This document shows, piece after piece, positions 35,941 to 50,048 of a DNA stretch of 64,000 nt (its first letter is position 1; every line of letters begins with the position of its first letter). A model generated the notes under the pieces. The model was not told the DNA's origin. It did not search any database and saw nothing but the letters and a program-made list of their open reading frames with translations. The DNA comes from JAKAGZ01 sp963772675 (lineage in GTDB: Bacteria; Bacteroidota; Ignavibacteria; Ignavibacteriales; Ignavibacteriaceae): contig CAVYYF010000005.1 of assembly GCA_963772675.1 (NCBI GenBank), positions 806,001 to 870,000 on the forward strand. Reading direction: 5' to 3'. The translations under genes were made by a program, and so were the position numbers.

Positions 35941-36804
35941 ATGTTGAAAGGTTGTTTGAAAAAATTATTATTACTTTTAATTCTCCCCACCGTTTTTACT
36001 AAAGCGCAGATTTACACTCCGAAAGATATAGGTATATGCGTTCAAAAATTCCAGCTTGTAGTCGATAAAAAACTGGCTAAAAAGCCGATTGGTGATATTA
36101 TGGTTGCGATCGGAAACAGTTTCGTCGGTTCAAAGTATGAGGCACACACTCTCGAAGTTGCACAACCGGAAAAACTTGTCGTTAACCTCAGGGGATTTGA
36201 CTGTACAACTTATGTGGAAAATTGCCTGGCACTGGCGAGAGCTGCAAAAATGAAGCATCCGACAGTCAAAGAATATATGAAACAACTTCAGTATATAAGA
36301 TACAGAGACGGTAAAATAAATGGTTATCAATCAAGGTTGCATTATTTTACTGACTGGATATATGACGGACAGAAAAAAAGTATTGTGAAAGATATTACCA
36401 AAAGTCTCGGTGGTATTCCGTATAAAAAGAAAATTGATTTTATGACAACTCACCGTGCTGCATACAAGCAATTAAAAAACGAACAATTCTTTAAGAAGAT
36501 TGACGAAATAGAAAAAGAACTGAACAAAAGAAAGTTATATTATATACCGAAAGACAGCGTAGCAAAGATTGAAAATAAATTAAGGAACGGCGACATTATT
36601 GCTACAACTACAAATATTCCCGGACTAGATGTTTCTCATGTGGCCATAGTAATTAAATTGGACAACGGGGAAACGAGGATACTTGAAGCGCCCGATGTTG
36701 GTTTAAGAGTAAAACTTTCCTATGTCCCGTTGTCAGAATATCTAATGAATAATAAAAAACAAACCGGGATTATTGTTGTACGCCCTTTAGAACCGAAGAG
36801 ATAG
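35941..36804 (+). CDS. DUF1460-domain exported protein
   Basis: DUF1460 protein of 287 residues with a signal peptide (ends near TKAQ). Family members adopt an NlpC/P60-like or amidase-like fold for cell wall hydrolysis. Candidate catalytic Cys88 is in RGFDCTTYVENC, and the partner His lies in LDVSHVAIV (about residue 230). It may hydrolyse N-acetylmuramyl-L-alanine or another peptidoglycan bond in the periplasm. It lies 23 bases after dnaB. Its stop is 2 bases from the stop of the convergent CLC gene. Confidence 0.85.
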   Translation: MLKGCLKKLLLLLILPTVFTKAQIYTPKDIGICVQKFQLVVDKKLAKKPIGDIMVAIGNSFVGSKYEAHTLEVAQPEKLVVNLRGFDCTTYVENCLALARAAKMKHPTVKEYMKQLQYIRYRDGKINGYQSRLHYFTDWIYDGQKKSIVKDITKSLGGIPYKKKIDFMTTHRAAYKQLKNEQFFKKIDEIEKELNKRKLYYIPKDSVAKIENKLRNGDIIATTTNIPGLDVSHVAIVIKLDNGETRILEAPDVGLRVKLSYVPLSEYLMNNKKQTGIIVVRPLEPKR

Positions 36805-36806
36805 AA

Positions 36807-38477
36807 TTAATTTATAAAATTCTTTTTTATTTCTTTGAGACTTTCTTTAGAACCCAAAATTAAAATTTCATCCTCTGCTTCCAATTGTAACCCAGGATCA
36901 GGAAAGAGCATATCATTGTTTCGAATTACTGAAATTATTTTCCAATCTTCATTTTTTTTATTTAAGCATCTTTCTTCCACTGATGTATTTATACAATGAC
37001 TCCTTTTCGAAAGCTCACTCAAAAATAATTGTTCATTTTCGGTTATGTTAATTGGAATCTTGCATTCAAGGAGAGGTACAAGGTTTATTTTTCCTAAGGT
37101 TGCTCGATCAATTTTTTTCTGATCTCTTAAAATAGAAAGTGCGCGCTTTACGTGTTCTGTTCTGTGGGCTTGCGAATAAGATTGTCTTCTTACCTGTGCC
37201 TCGTACAAGCTTATATATTTTACTTTAAATTTTGCAGAAAGAAAATCCTGAATATAAAAACCAAGTATAACGGCGAGAGCTGCCGGAACAAGCAAACTAT
37301 ATCCTCCTGTCATTTCTGTAACCATTAATAATGTTGCAATGGGAACTCTTGCGGAACTTCCGAAAACTGCTGCCATCCCAACAATGGCAAAAGCCGCCGG
37401 GGGTTGATGAAAAATTGCAGCAAATAATCCACCCAGCATAGCGCCAACAAATAAGGTTGGAGCAAAAACCCCACCTGATCCGCCGGATGACACCGTCAAA
37501 GCGAACGCGATCATCTTTGCAAAAAGTAAAATCAACAATAAAGAAATTGCGAGTTGACCATTTATAGATTCCTGAATCCAGCCGTAACCACCACCAAGCA
37601 CCTGTGGAAATGCTAATGCAATTAAGCCAACTCCCAGTCCACCAATGGCCGGTTTAAAATGATCTTTAAGTGGAATTTTCTTAAACAGATCCCGGGTGTA
37701 ATAAAAGACATTTGGAAGGATAACTCCTATTATTCCGCTAGCGATTCCTAGTAAAATATACCATGCGTAACTACTGAAATGATTAACTGACAGATTTGCC
37801 GGAACATGGAATAAAGGTTCCCAACCAACCAGAACGGCATTTAGTGCATATGCGATAATTGATCCGAGCATTGTATAAATAAGCGCTGATGTTTCAAATT
37901 CCATATCGGTGTATAAAACTTCAATAGCAAAAATCGCAGTGCCAATTGGGGAGCGGAAAATTGCAGATAAACCTGCCGCCATTCCAATTAAAACAAGCAG
38001 CCTTCGTTCCTTTTCCGAACGTTTTAACAGATCGGCGTAGATTGAACCGAAACCCGCACTAAATAATGCAGTCGGTCCCTCGCGTCCGGCCGAGCCGCCC
38101 GAACCGATAGTTATAGCAGAAGCTAAAATTTTGATTGGTGTAACTCTCTTTCTGATTAGCCCTGCCTGCTTGTGAAATGCCTTAACCGCCGTGTCAGTTC
38201 CATGTCCCTCTGCTTCGGGTGCAAACTGATACACTATAAATCCGGAAATTAATCCGCCTATCATCAGCACAATCGGAATAAACCATAATCCGTGCGGACC
38301 AATTTTCTCAATTAAATTTTCTCCTTCACTTTGAAGTCCGGGTGCAGAATATTTGGCAATGTAATCAAAGAAAATTTTTTGAAAGATTTTTAAAAGAAAT
38401 CTGAATAACTCAGCGCCAAGAGCACCGATTATTCCCAGAATAATAGTATCAAAAAGAAGGTAGGCTTGTTTTCTCAT
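36807..38477 (-). CDS. CLC-family chloride channel with RCK C-terminal domain
   Basis: CLC protein of 556 residues. The pore helices are marked by GREGPTA with the gating Glu133, GGSGGVFAPTLF and SSARVPIATLLM. The second Glu of the internal proton site (E. coli Glu203) is Val187 here in AIFAIEVL, which favours a channel or a proton route different from E. coli ClcA. After about residue 440 comes a cytoplasmic part with a TrkA-C-like (RCK_C) domain instead of CBS domains. Convergent with the DUF1460 gene, with stops 2 bases apart. Confidence 0.88.
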   Translation of the reverse strand: MRKQAYLLFDTIILGIIGALGAELFRFLLKIFQKIFFDYIAKYSAPGLQSEGENLIEKIGPHGLWFIPIVLMIGGLISGFIVYQFAPEAEGHGTDTAVKAFHKQAGLIRKRVTPIKILASAITIGSGGSAGREGPTALFSAGFGSIYADLLKRSEKERRLLVLIGMAAGLSAIFRSPIGTAIFAIEVLYTDMEFETSALIYTMLGSIIAYALNAVLVGWEPLFHVPANLSVNHFSSYAWYILLGIASGIIGVILPNVFYYTRDLFKKIPLKDHFKPAIGGLGVGLIALAFPQVLGGGYGWIQESINGQLAISLLLILLFAKMIAFALTVSSGGSGGVFAPTLFVGAMLGGLFAAIFHQPPAAFAIVGMAAVFGSSARVPIATLLMVTEMTGGYSLLVPAALAVILGFYIQDFLSAKFKVKYISLYEAQVRRQSYSQAHRTEHVKRALSILRDQKKIDRATLGKINLVPLLECKIPINITENEQLFLSELSKRSHCINTSVEERCLNKKNEDWKIISVIRNNDMLFPDPGLQLEAEDEILILGSKESLKEIKKNFIN

Positions 38478-38612
38478 GTTATCATTGTAATTCTTATCGG
38501 ATAATATTCGCTAATTCATATACGCTAAATCGTAATAATTATTTAGTGTAGTAATGATAATACTTTTATGCAATGCAAAAATGGTGTTGAAGGAAGAAAT
38601 ATTGGAATAATT

Positions 38613-39479
38613 TTAGTGTTTTATAAGTGAAAGAAGTGTTCTAATGTTTTCTGTATCTTCTTTCATTTCCTTTCCCTTCGGTGTTTCCAGAATTTTAGGA
38701 ATGTTTGTAAGATTTTTGTCGTTCATAATATTTACAAAACCCTCTTTGCCAATAAATCCTTTCCCGATATGTTCATGTCTGTCAACCCGGCTGCCGAATT
38801 CTTTTTTACTATCATTCATATGAAAGCATTTCAGTCTTTCCAAGCCGACTATTCCGTCGAATTCTTTTATTACTTTTTTATATTCTTTAGGGTTGCTAAT
38901 ATTATAGCCTGCAACGAAAATATGAGCAGTGTCGATGCATACTGACATTCTTTTTTTATCTTCTACAAGATCAATTATTTCCTGTAGTTGCTCGAATCGA
39001 TAGCCAAGTGTTGTTCCCTGTCCGGCTGTTGCTTCAAGCATTGAAGTGACTTTGTAATTTTTAGTCTTATTGTGGCAGATATTTAAAGATTCAGCGATCA
39101 ATCTAATTCCGTCTTTTTCGCCCTGTCCTCCGTGGGAACCGGGATGAAAATTGAGATGTGGAATCCCCAGCAGTTCACATCTTTCAAGTTCATCTATAAA
39201 TGATTCTCGTGATTTGTTTAGGACATATTTATTTTTTGAGCAAAGGTTTATAAGATATGAACTATGGCTTAAAACAAATTTTATATCTGATTTCTTTAGA
39301 AACTCTTTGAACTTTTCGATCTCATTTTCTTCTAATGGCTTTGCATCCCACCTGTTGTTGTTTTTTGTGAAAATCTGCATAGCAGTAAACTTCATTTTTA
39401 TTGCACGTTCAACAGAGGTATAGACACCACCAGCAGTCGAAGTGTGTGCGCCTATCAGTAAGTTTTTCTTATCTATCAA
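38613..39479 (-). CDS. nfo: endonuclease IV (AP endonuclease)
   Basis: Endonuclease IV of 288 residues, which cuts DNA at abasic sites. Zinc ligands appear in the standard order: IGAHTSTAGG at the start, LNFHPGSHGG, ATAGQGT-type segment (here EATAGQGTTLG), CIDTAHIF, FHMNDSK and VDRHEHIG, ending with ILETPKG. The TIM-barrel family is certain. It overlaps the upstream RmlD-like gene by 4 bases, so the two are translationally coupled. Together with the UDG it forms a base-excision repair set in this window. Confidence 0.96.
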   Translation of the reverse strand: MIDKKNLLIGAHTSTAGGVYTSVERAIKMKFTAMQIFTKNNNRWDAKPLEENEIEKFKEFLKKSDIKFVLSHSSYLINLCSKNKYVLNKSRESFIDELERCELLGIPHLNFHPGSHGGQGEKDGIRLIAESLNICHNKTKNYKVTSMLEATAGQGTTLGYRFEQLQEIIDLVEDKKRMSVCIDTAHIFVAGYNISNPKEYKKVIKEFDGIVGLERLKCFHMNDSKKEFGSRVDRHEHIGKGFIGKEGFVNIMNDKNLTNIPKILETPKGKEMKEDTENIRTLLSLIKH

Positions 39480-40351
39480 TGTAAAATTTCTTTTATCGAT
39501 TCTTCAATAGACTTTTGTTTAATTCCTAATGATTGCAACTTTTCTGTGTTCATAGAAACATCTTCAACGGCCGGATAATCAGGAATATCTTTCACTGAAA
39601 TTTTTTGAATAAAATCTTTGTTAAAACCGGTAATGTTGCACAAAAATTCTCCCATTTCAATCCGGTTTACTCTTTCCTTTCCTCCGACGTTAATAACTTC
39701 GCTTTTTATATTTTTATTACATAGTTCATTTATAATTCTTGCTGCTTCTGTTAGCGAGAGCGGGGTTCTGTATTGATCATGAAATAACTTTACAGTATTT
39801 CCTGCTTTAAGATTATTATACATTTCTTCGAAATGATTTTTCTTTTTCCCAAGTCCGAAACCATAAAGCAAAGCAATTCTCAGATTCAAATAGTTATCAA
39901 AAGTTTCCTGGATTTTTATTTCTCCCATTAGTTTTGTCTCAGCATAGAGTGAAACAGGGATGAGCTTTGATTCTTCATTAAGCATAGAACCCCGGTAACC
40001 TGCATAAACGAGATCAGATGAAGTATAAATCAATTTGGCTGAATATTTATTACACAACTCAGCTATTTTTTTTGTTGAATTAACGTTGACGATATAGATA
40101 GCCTTAGGATCTATATCAGGTGATAAAATCGGGTTTGTCATTGCCGCCGTGTGAATCACTATAGCAGGCCTGAAAGAATTAAATAAGGAATTCAGTTTTT
40201 CTTCATCCCTAATATCAATTTGTTGGGAATTGTATCTATTGGAATTCTCCGAATTTCTATAGTAAACTGAAAGTATCTCGTTGGTTTTTGATAACTCATT
40301 ATTCAGATAACTGCCAAGAAGTCCGCTACCGCCTGTGATTAATACCTTCAT
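39476..40351 (-). CDS. RmlD-like SDR reductase
   Basis: Extended SDR of 291 residues with the NAD(P) motif GGSGLLG at 7-13, HTAAMTNP near the nucleotide site, TSSDLVYAG and the catalytic YAETK. The architecture is that of dTDP-4-dehydrorhamnose reductase (RmlD), but the specific substrate is not certain. rmlB lies 1.5 kb away on the other strand. The stop overlaps nfo by 4 bases. Confidence 0.83.
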   Translation of the reverse strand: MKVLITGGSGLLGSYLNNELSKTNEILSVYYRNSENSNRYNSQQIDIRDEEKLNSLFNSFRPAIVIHTAAMTNPILSPDIDPKAIYIVNVNSTKKIAELCNKYSAKLIYTSSDLVYAGYRGSMLNEESKLIPVSLYAETKLMGEIKIQETFDNYLNLRIALLYGFGLGKKKNHFEEMYNNLKAGNTVKLFHDQYRTPLSLTEAARIINELCNKNIKSEVINVGGKERVNRIEMGEFLCNITGFNKDFIQKISVKDIPDYPAVEDVSMNTEKLQSLGIKQKSIEESIKEILH

Positions 40352-40522
40352 TTTTTCTTGAATTTTATTTTTTGTTTAATACCTGGTTAAATATAAAAAT
40401 TATGAATTACCGGTTGAAGTCTTGACATAAAAATATTGGATTTTTGTCCCGAAAATCCCAAATATCTTACAAAATGAATTGATATATTACAGGCCAAATT
40501 TGAACAAAAATAGGAATTAAAA

Positions 40523-41014
40523 GTGCCGTTAGATGATAAGATTTCCAAAATAAAAATTGTTTTGACTGATGTAGATGGTGTATTAACTGACGGAGGACTC
40601 TATTATTCAGATGAAGGAATGGTGATGAAAAGATTTTACGTCCGCGACGGAATGGGCGCTGTCTTGTTAAAAGATAAAGGAATTGAAGTAGGAATATTGA
40701 CGTCTGATAAATCGGAGATTGCAGCGGCAAGAGGTAAAAGACTTAATTTTGATCTAGTTTACTCCGGCGTAAAAAATAAGAAAGAAGCGATTGAGGAAAT
40801 ATGTTCTCTGAGGAAAATTAAACCTGAGAACATTGCTTTTATAGGGGACGATGTAAATGATATTGAAGCTTTGAAAATAGTCGGATTCAGCGCCTGCCCG
40901 AGCAACGCAATTGATTCTGTTATTTCTATTGTACACTATGTTTGCAAGCAAGAAGGCGGCAAAGGTGCATTCAGAGAGTTTGCAGATTTATTCTTAGAGG
41001 ATAAAAATGGATAG
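40523..41014 (+). CDS. kdsC: KdsC-like HAD phosphatase
   Basis: C0-type HAD phosphatase of 163 residues that removes phosphate from KDO-8-phosphate in LPS core synthesis. HAD motif I: TDVDGVLTDG with Asp16 and Asp18. Motif III Lys is in KNKKEAIEEI and motif IV is GDDVNDIEAL. The start is GTG at 40523 with TAGGAATTAA upstream. It supports an outer membrane with KDO-containing LPS or a related lipid. It heads a small plus-strand run (41089, 41829, 42863) of envelope genes. Confidence 0.92.
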   Translation: MPLDDKISKIKIVLTDVDGVLTDGGLYYSDEGMVMKRFYVRDGMGAVLLKDKGIEVGILTSDKSEIAAARGKRLNFDLVYSGVKNKKEAIEEICSLRKIKPENIAFIGDDVNDIEALKIVGFSACPSNAIDSVISIVHYVCKQEGGKGAFREFADLFLEDKNG

Positions 41015-41088
41015 AGCAGGCTTAATTGTTATCATTGGTTTTTGTAGATGTCTTTGGTAAATTTGAAAATTATATTAAGATAAGAACT

Positions 41089-41817
41089 ATGAAAAAGGTT
41101 TTTGCAGTCATTTTTGCTACTCTTCTGTTGAACACGTTTGTGTTTTCACAGGACAGCCAATATTTTGATGCGCCGTTCGGAGGTGGAGTAGGATATACCC
41201 CGGGCTGGTACTTTCCGAGTATGTACCAGGTTAATTTACAGATGAAAACTTTTGGATTGCCTGAGTTTTCAAACAGTGGATTTTATACATCCGGTATTTC
41301 AGGATTTCTTTATCTCGGCTTTATTCCTCAATTAAGAATTGGTGGAATGGGCTTTGGTGGCTCAACTTCAATGTCGGCCATAGTAAATGGAGAAAACAGG
41401 GAGGCAGTTTATTCTTTGGGAGGCGGGGGCGTTACTATTGAATATACTTTGCCATTAGTTCGCAATTTTGGTATCTCAGTAGGTGCTGCAATCGGAAGGG
41501 GAGATTTGAAGATAGAATTATATAAAAATAGTGGTTCGTTTGACTGGAACAACGCCTGGAGCGAAATTTCAACTACCCCGACATCAAATTATAGCAGAAC
41601 TCTTGATAATAAATATTGGATATTTACACCGGCAATAAACTTTGATATACCTTTCCAGAGATTTGTAAATTTTAGGATTGGAGCTGGTTATCAATTTACA
41701 TTTGGCGATAACTGGACAATAGAAAATAATCAACCTTTAAATAATGTTCCTTCAGGATTGAATGGTAAAAGTTTCTTTATTCAGTCCGGAGTGTATATAG
41801 GATTTTTCTCTTATTGA
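41089..41817 (+). CDS. outer-membrane beta-barrel protein of unknown family
   Basis: Protein of 242 residues from the ATG at 41089 with a signal peptide (ends near FVFSQ); a longer in-frame start at 41026 has no signal-like sequence before this Met and is rejected. The mature part is rich in alternating hydrophobic and aromatic strands with Gly turns, and ends in VYIGFFSY, an aromatic C-terminus typical of outer-membrane barrels. I do not recognise a named family. It lies between kdsC and rmlB. Confidence 0.72.
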   Translation: MKKVFAVIFATLLLNTFVFSQDSQYFDAPFGGGVGYTPGWYFPSMYQVNLQMKTFGLPEFSNSGFYTSGISGFLYLGFIPQLRIGGMGFGGSTSMSAIVNGENREAVYSLGGGGVTIEYTLPLVRNFGISVGAAIGRGDLKIELYKNSGSFDWNNAWSEISTTPTSNYSRTLDNKYWIFTPAINFDIPFQRFVNFRIGAGYQFTFGDNWTIENNQPLNNVPSGLNGKSFFIQSGVYIGFFSY

Positions 41818-41828
41818 TTCGAGTCTAA

Positions 41829-42842
41829 ATGAAAAATATCTTAGTTACCGGAGGAGCCGGCTTTATAGGGAGCAATTTTATAAATCATATTCTTAAAGAT
41901 CGGAATGATTATAATATTGTAAATCTGGACAAATTAACTTATGCCGGTAACCTTGAAAACCTGAAATACGCTGAGACAAAAAAGAATTATTATTTTATAA
42001 AAGGTGATATTACAAATTCTGATCTGGTTAATTACATCTTTGAAAAATTTAAAGTAAAATATGTAATTAATTTTGCAGCAGAATCTCATGTTGACAGAAG
42101 CATACTAGGTTCTGAAATTTTTTACAGAACAAATGTGATCGGTACAAATGTTTTGCTTGAAGCTGCACGCCGATTTGAAGTAGAAAAATTTCTGCAAATT
42201 TCTACGGACGAAGTTTACGGTAGCCTTGGTGAAGAAGGACTGTTTACAGAGGATACAGTACTATCGCCTAATAGCCCGTATTCATCCAGCAAAGCGGCTG
42301 CGGATATGATGGTTCTCGCGTTTTATCATACATACGGAATGCCGGTTGTTATAACACGCTGCTCGAATAATTATGGGCAATATCAGTTTCCGGAAAAGCT
42401 TATTCCTTTGATGATAATAAATGCAATGAACGATAAGAAACTCCCGGTTTACGGTGATGGAATGAATGTGAGAGACTGGATTTATGTTATTGATCACAAC
42501 AAAGCGATTGATTTAGTATTTGAAAAAGGAAAGATTGGTGAAGTTTATAACATTGGTGCCAGCAACGAAATGCCCAATATTGAAATTGTAAAATTAATTT
42601 TGAAACATTTGAAAAAATCGGAAAATTTGATAAAATACGTTAAAGACAGACCTGGGCACGATAGAAGATACGCGATTGATTCAATCAAAATTCAAAATGA
42701 ACTTGGCTGGAAACCTAAATTTACTTTTGAAACAGCTATTGAGAATACCATAGAATGGTATTTGAAAAATAAAAACTGGTGGGGAAGAATAATATCGGGT
42801 GAATATCAGAATTATTACGATCTCCAATATAAAAACAGGTAA
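41829..42842 (+). CDS. rmlB: dTDP-glucose 4,6-dehydratase
   Basis: RmlB of 337 residues, which makes dTDP-4-keto-6-deoxyglucose for deoxysugars such as rhamnose. GGAGFIGS (8-15), FAAESHVDRSI, ISTDEVYGS and the catalytic YSSSK are all present, with CSNNYGQYQFPEKLIP and the C-terminal IEWYLKN. rmlA and rmlC are not in the window. It lies 11 bases after the barrel gene and 20 bases before an export protein gene. Confidence 0.95.
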   Translation: MKNILVTGGAGFIGSNFINHILKDRNDYNIVNLDKLTYAGNLENLKYAETKKNYYFIKGDITNSDLVNYIFEKFKVKYVINFAAESHVDRSILGSEIFYRTNVIGTNVLLEAARRFEVEKFLQISTDEVYGSLGEEGLFTEDTVLSPNSPYSSSKAAADMMVLAFYHTYGMPVVITRCSNNYGQYQFPEKLIPLMIINAMNDKKLPVYGDGMNVRDWIYVIDHNKAIDLVFEKGKIGEVYNIGASNEMPNIEIVKLILKHLKKSENLIKYVKDRPGHDRRYAIDSIKIQNELGWKPKFTFETAIENTIEWYLKNKNWWGRIISGEYQNYYDLQYKNR

Positions 42843-42862
42843 TTAATAAAACAGGAATAAAA

Positions 42863-44296
42863 ATGAAAAGACTTTTCACTTGCTTATTTTTAATCTTTTC
42901 AATTTCAGTTTCATTCTCACAGATTGATAACAAAACCAATAATAATAGTAGTTCATTACTTTCCAATTTAACAATTAGTGTTACAATTGGGGGGGACTTC
43001 CCGATTACTGGCTCTTTCCCTGCATACATAAATGAACGTGTGGATCAGTTTATCACAAGGATGTATATTGACGCACGTGATAAAGCACTGCGAAATATTA
43101 ATGATCCTCAATTAATAACTCAGATTGGTAAAAAGCTAAACAATTATACACTCAGGGGCATTACTCTCAAGAGATCGTCCGGTGAAATTTTTAAACTTGA
43201 TTTATTAAAATTCAGAACAGATGGCAATTTTAGGAATAACCCTTATTTAAGAAATGACGATGTTATTATTTTTCCATCAGATGATATCGAAACAAATTTC
43301 TTTTCAGTCTTGGGTGCTGTTAATAAACCCGGCAAATTTTATTTTGTTGAGGGGGATAAACTTTCTGACGCTATAGAATTAGCACAGGGGATTAATAAAG
43401 CTTATGAGAATGTTTCCAAGGCTGAGATAGATAGACTAAGTTATGATGGACATACAATGACCTCAACTACAGTTGACATAAATAGCGATGCAAAATTGCA
43501 GAGGGGTGACAGAATAGTAATCCTGGCAGATGAAACACAGAAAAAAGATTTTAAAGTCGCTATTATAGGTGAAATTAATATGCCGGGAAAGATCCCGATC
43601 ACAAAAGATAAAACAACTCTTAAAGATGTTATACAAAAAGCTGGTGGCTTTAAAAGTGATGCTTCATTAAAAAGGGCAAGATTATTCAATGGTTCTAGTC
43701 TGGAATTAGTACTTGAAAAAGAATATGGAATAACATTATCAAATATTCCGGAGTATACTTCACAGGTAGCGCAAAAAACTTTTTTAGATTATGAAGATGC
43801 TCTAATGAGTAGAATGTCAAACCTGACAGAACAAGACACATCATATTTTTTAATGGAAAACCAGATCAGGTTATTTTCACCTGGTGGGTCGGTCGACTTT
43901 ACCAAATTAAGTGACACAAGTTCATCAGATTCAAAATATATTGTAAAAGATGGTGATGTAATTATAATTCCGCGTAAAGAAAATGTAATTTATGTTTTTG
44001 GACAAGTTCCTCATCCTGGAAGAGTTAGCTATGTAAAAGGGAAAGGATATGAATATTATATAAATGCTTCAGGAGGATATGGAGAATATGCTGATAATGA
44101 TGTAATGGTGATCAAAGGTTCATCCCGAAATTGGATACCCGCAGATGATAGCGGAGCAACCCTAGAGGAGGGTGATTACATTTATGTGCCTAAAGATCCG
44201 AAAAGATCTTTTCATTATTACCTGGCTGAATCAGCAAAATATATCGGAATCATAGGAAGCATAGCAACAATTATTTTATTATTGAAAACACTTTAA
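42863..44296 (+). CDS. SLBB-domain polysaccharide export protein
   Basis: Protein of 477 residues with a signal peptide (ends near SFSQ). SLBB/polysaccharide-export segments recur: NFFSVLGAVNKPGKFYF, FKVAIIGEINMPGKIPIT and VIYVFGQVPHPGRVSY are repeated SLBB-type openings, and a membrane anchor ends the chain (about 460-475). It belongs with Wza/BexD-like outer-membrane exporters. With kdsC and rmlB it indicates export of a surface polysaccharide. Confidence 0.86.
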   Translation: MKRLFTCLFLIFSISVSFSQIDNKTNNNSSSLLSNLTISVTIGGDFPITGSFPAYINERVDQFITRMYIDARDKALRNINDPQLITQIGKKLNNYTLRGITLKRSSGEIFKLDLLKFRTDGNFRNNPYLRNDDVIIFPSDDIETNFFSVLGAVNKPGKFYFVEGDKLSDAIELAQGINKAYENVSKAEIDRLSYDGHTMTSTTVDINSDAKLQRGDRIVILADETQKKDFKVAIIGEINMPGKIPITKDKTTLKDVIQKAGGFKSDASLKRARLFNGSSLELVLEKEYGITLSNIPEYTSQVAQKTFLDYEDALMSRMSNLTEQDTSYFLMENQIRLFSPGGSVDFTKLSDTSSSDSKYIVKDGDVIIIPRKENVIYVFGQVPHPGRVSYVKGKGYEYYINASGGYGEYADNDVMVIKGSSRNWIPADDSGATLEEGDYIYVPKDPKRSFHYYLAESAKYIGIIGSIATIILLLKTL

Positions 44297-44549
44297 GTAT
44301 ATAGGTTTTACACTATCCATTTTTTTCTTATTCTTCTTTTTAGCTTCTTAATAAGTAGCCAACTTTTGACAATATTTACTCAGCATTAAGGTCAAAAGAA
44401 AGTTAAAATTATTATGATTTTTAGCTAAAAAACTTGATTCTTAGATTAATTCCTCTATATTTGAAAGGCTGTTTCGTATTTTATATTATTATTAGAAATT
44501 TTGAAAACAAAAAATCCTACAATTTTTATAAAATACACGGCGAAGTCTC
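44297..44549 (+). promoter_or_regulatory. gap upstream of the rRNA operon with a possible promoter
   Basis: No gene is seen in this gap, which together with the leader runs 413 bases from the SLBB gene to the 16S. At 44456-44463 TATATTTG fits the Bacteroidota -7 box (TAnnTTTG); CTTG at 44433-44436, 19 bases upstream, is one base from the -33 TTTG. It would be a distal promoter of the rRNA operon. Confidence 0.3.
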
Positions 44550-44578
44550 TTGACATTCTTTGACGGAGGCTGTAAATT
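44550..44578 (+). promoter_or_regulatory. sigma-70-type promoter of the rRNA operon
   Basis: TTGACA (44550-44555), 17-base spacer, TAAATT (44573-44578), about 130 bases before the 16S start. A small CCCTC/GAGGG hairpin (44585-44600) and boxA follow. The layout matches the rplM promoter at 22668. Confidence 0.65.
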
Positions 44579-44618
44579 TAAAATCCCTCTTTTGTGAGGG
44601 AATGTAATAAGTTTTGAA

Positions 44619-44628
44619 TGTTCTTTGA
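44619..44628 (+). promoter_or_regulatory. boxA-like antitermination site in the 16S leader
   Basis: TGTTCTTTGA, close to the boxA consensus TGCTCTTTAACA, lies downstream of the TTGACA promoter and upstream of the 16S processing stem. A second copy occurs before the 23S (46629). Confidence 0.5.
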
Positions 44629-44640
44629 TAGAGTGAGTGC
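44626..44640 (+). other. 16S processing stem, leader half
   Basis: The leader sequence TGATAGAGTGAGTGC (44626-44640) is complementary, apart from one bulged A, to a stretch just after the 16S (46283-46298, GCACTCACTTCTATCA). Such stems are cut by RNase III to release pre-16S RNA. Confidence 0.65.
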
Positions 44641-44709
44641 ATTTAACCAGTCAATGTTAAATGGTTTCAACTAAGCGTCTAACGCCAAGATTACAAAAAA
44701 TTAAACTCT

Positions 44710-46247
<1,538 letters not shown>

Positions 46248-46388
46248 AGAGTAATCGAAAACCGTTTTACGAAGATTGGTAAGCACTCACTTCTATCATT
46301 ATTTTTTTTGTTCTTTCAGATTTTGTTTCTAAAGTCTTGAGCGAACGGCTCAAGGTTTTATGTTCTTTATATTCTGTAAACTAGAACT

Positions 46389-46462
<74 letters not shown>

Positions 46463-46533
46463 CAGATTTATGGGTGTGTGTTAATAACTAAATGTTATAA
46501 CCGGTACCCCATAAAACTTAATAGTAAGTTTTT

Positions 46534-46606
46534 GGGGCTATAGCTCAATTGGGAGAGCGCCGCCCTTGCAAGGCGGAGGTTATCGGTTCGATCCCGATTA
46601 GCTCCA
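46534..46606 (+). tRNA. tRNA-Ala (UGC)
   Basis: 73 bases. Acceptor GGGGCTA pairs with TAGCTCC (one G-U), A73 follows; anticodon loop CTTGCAA gives UGC; T loop TTCGATC. The Ile-Ala pair in the spacer is the common arrangement. Confidence 0.97.
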
Positions 46607-46628
46607 CTACTCCCGACTTGTCGGGAAT

Positions 46629-46638
46629 TGTTCTTTGA
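46629..46638 (+). promoter_or_regulatory. boxA-like site in the 23S leader
   Basis: TGTTCTTTGA, identical to the copy in the 16S leader, lies after a CCCGAC/GTCGGG hairpin that follows tRNA-Ala and 136 bases before the 23S. Confidence 0.45.
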
Positions 46639-46774
46639 AAGATTGAAAGAGTAAAAATGAGTATTCCTTTTAGGAAGAAAATTTTACTGAGCCTAGAAAT
46701 AGAAATATATCTTTTCTAAATAATAGATTGAGCACAATATTTATCTGTGTTAAAAATCTGTGCATAAAAATTTT

Positions 46775-49789
<3,015 letters not shown>

Positions 49790-49892
49790 TTAATTTTTAT
49801 TCACAGATCTAATCAATCTGTTATTGACTACCAAAAGTAGTTGGGCTCAGCTCTTTCTTTCTTTCAATTTTATTTTGTTCTGATTTTTAATT

Positions 49893-50007
49893 TTGGTGGT
49901 TATAGCCCGGGTGTTACACCTCTTCCCATTCCGAACAGAGTAGTTAAGCCCCGGCGCGCCGATGGTACTGCATGCGCAGGTGTGTGGGAGAGTAGGTCGC
50001 TGCCAAA
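49893..50007 (+). rRNA. rrf: 5S ribosomal RNA
   Basis: About 115 bases. The 5' end TTTGGTGGTTATAGC and 3' end GCTGCCAAA form the helix I stem. CCATTCCGAACAGAGTAGTTAAG is the central conserved block. It lies about 100 bases after the 23S and is followed by a terminator. Confidence 0.95.
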
Positions 50008-50017
50008 TTTAAATTAT

Positions 50018-50048
50018 AACCCTGATCATTTCAATCAGGGTTTTATTT
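50018..50048 (+). terminator. intrinsic terminator of the rRNA operon
   Basis: 9-base stem AACCCTGAT/ATCAGGGTT with a 7-base loop, followed by a T-rich tract. It lies 10 bases after the 5S. Confidence 0.85.

Noticed and set aside
40422..40450. TTGACA upstream of kdsC as a promoter
   Set aside because: No -10-like hexamer lies 16-18 bases downstream.
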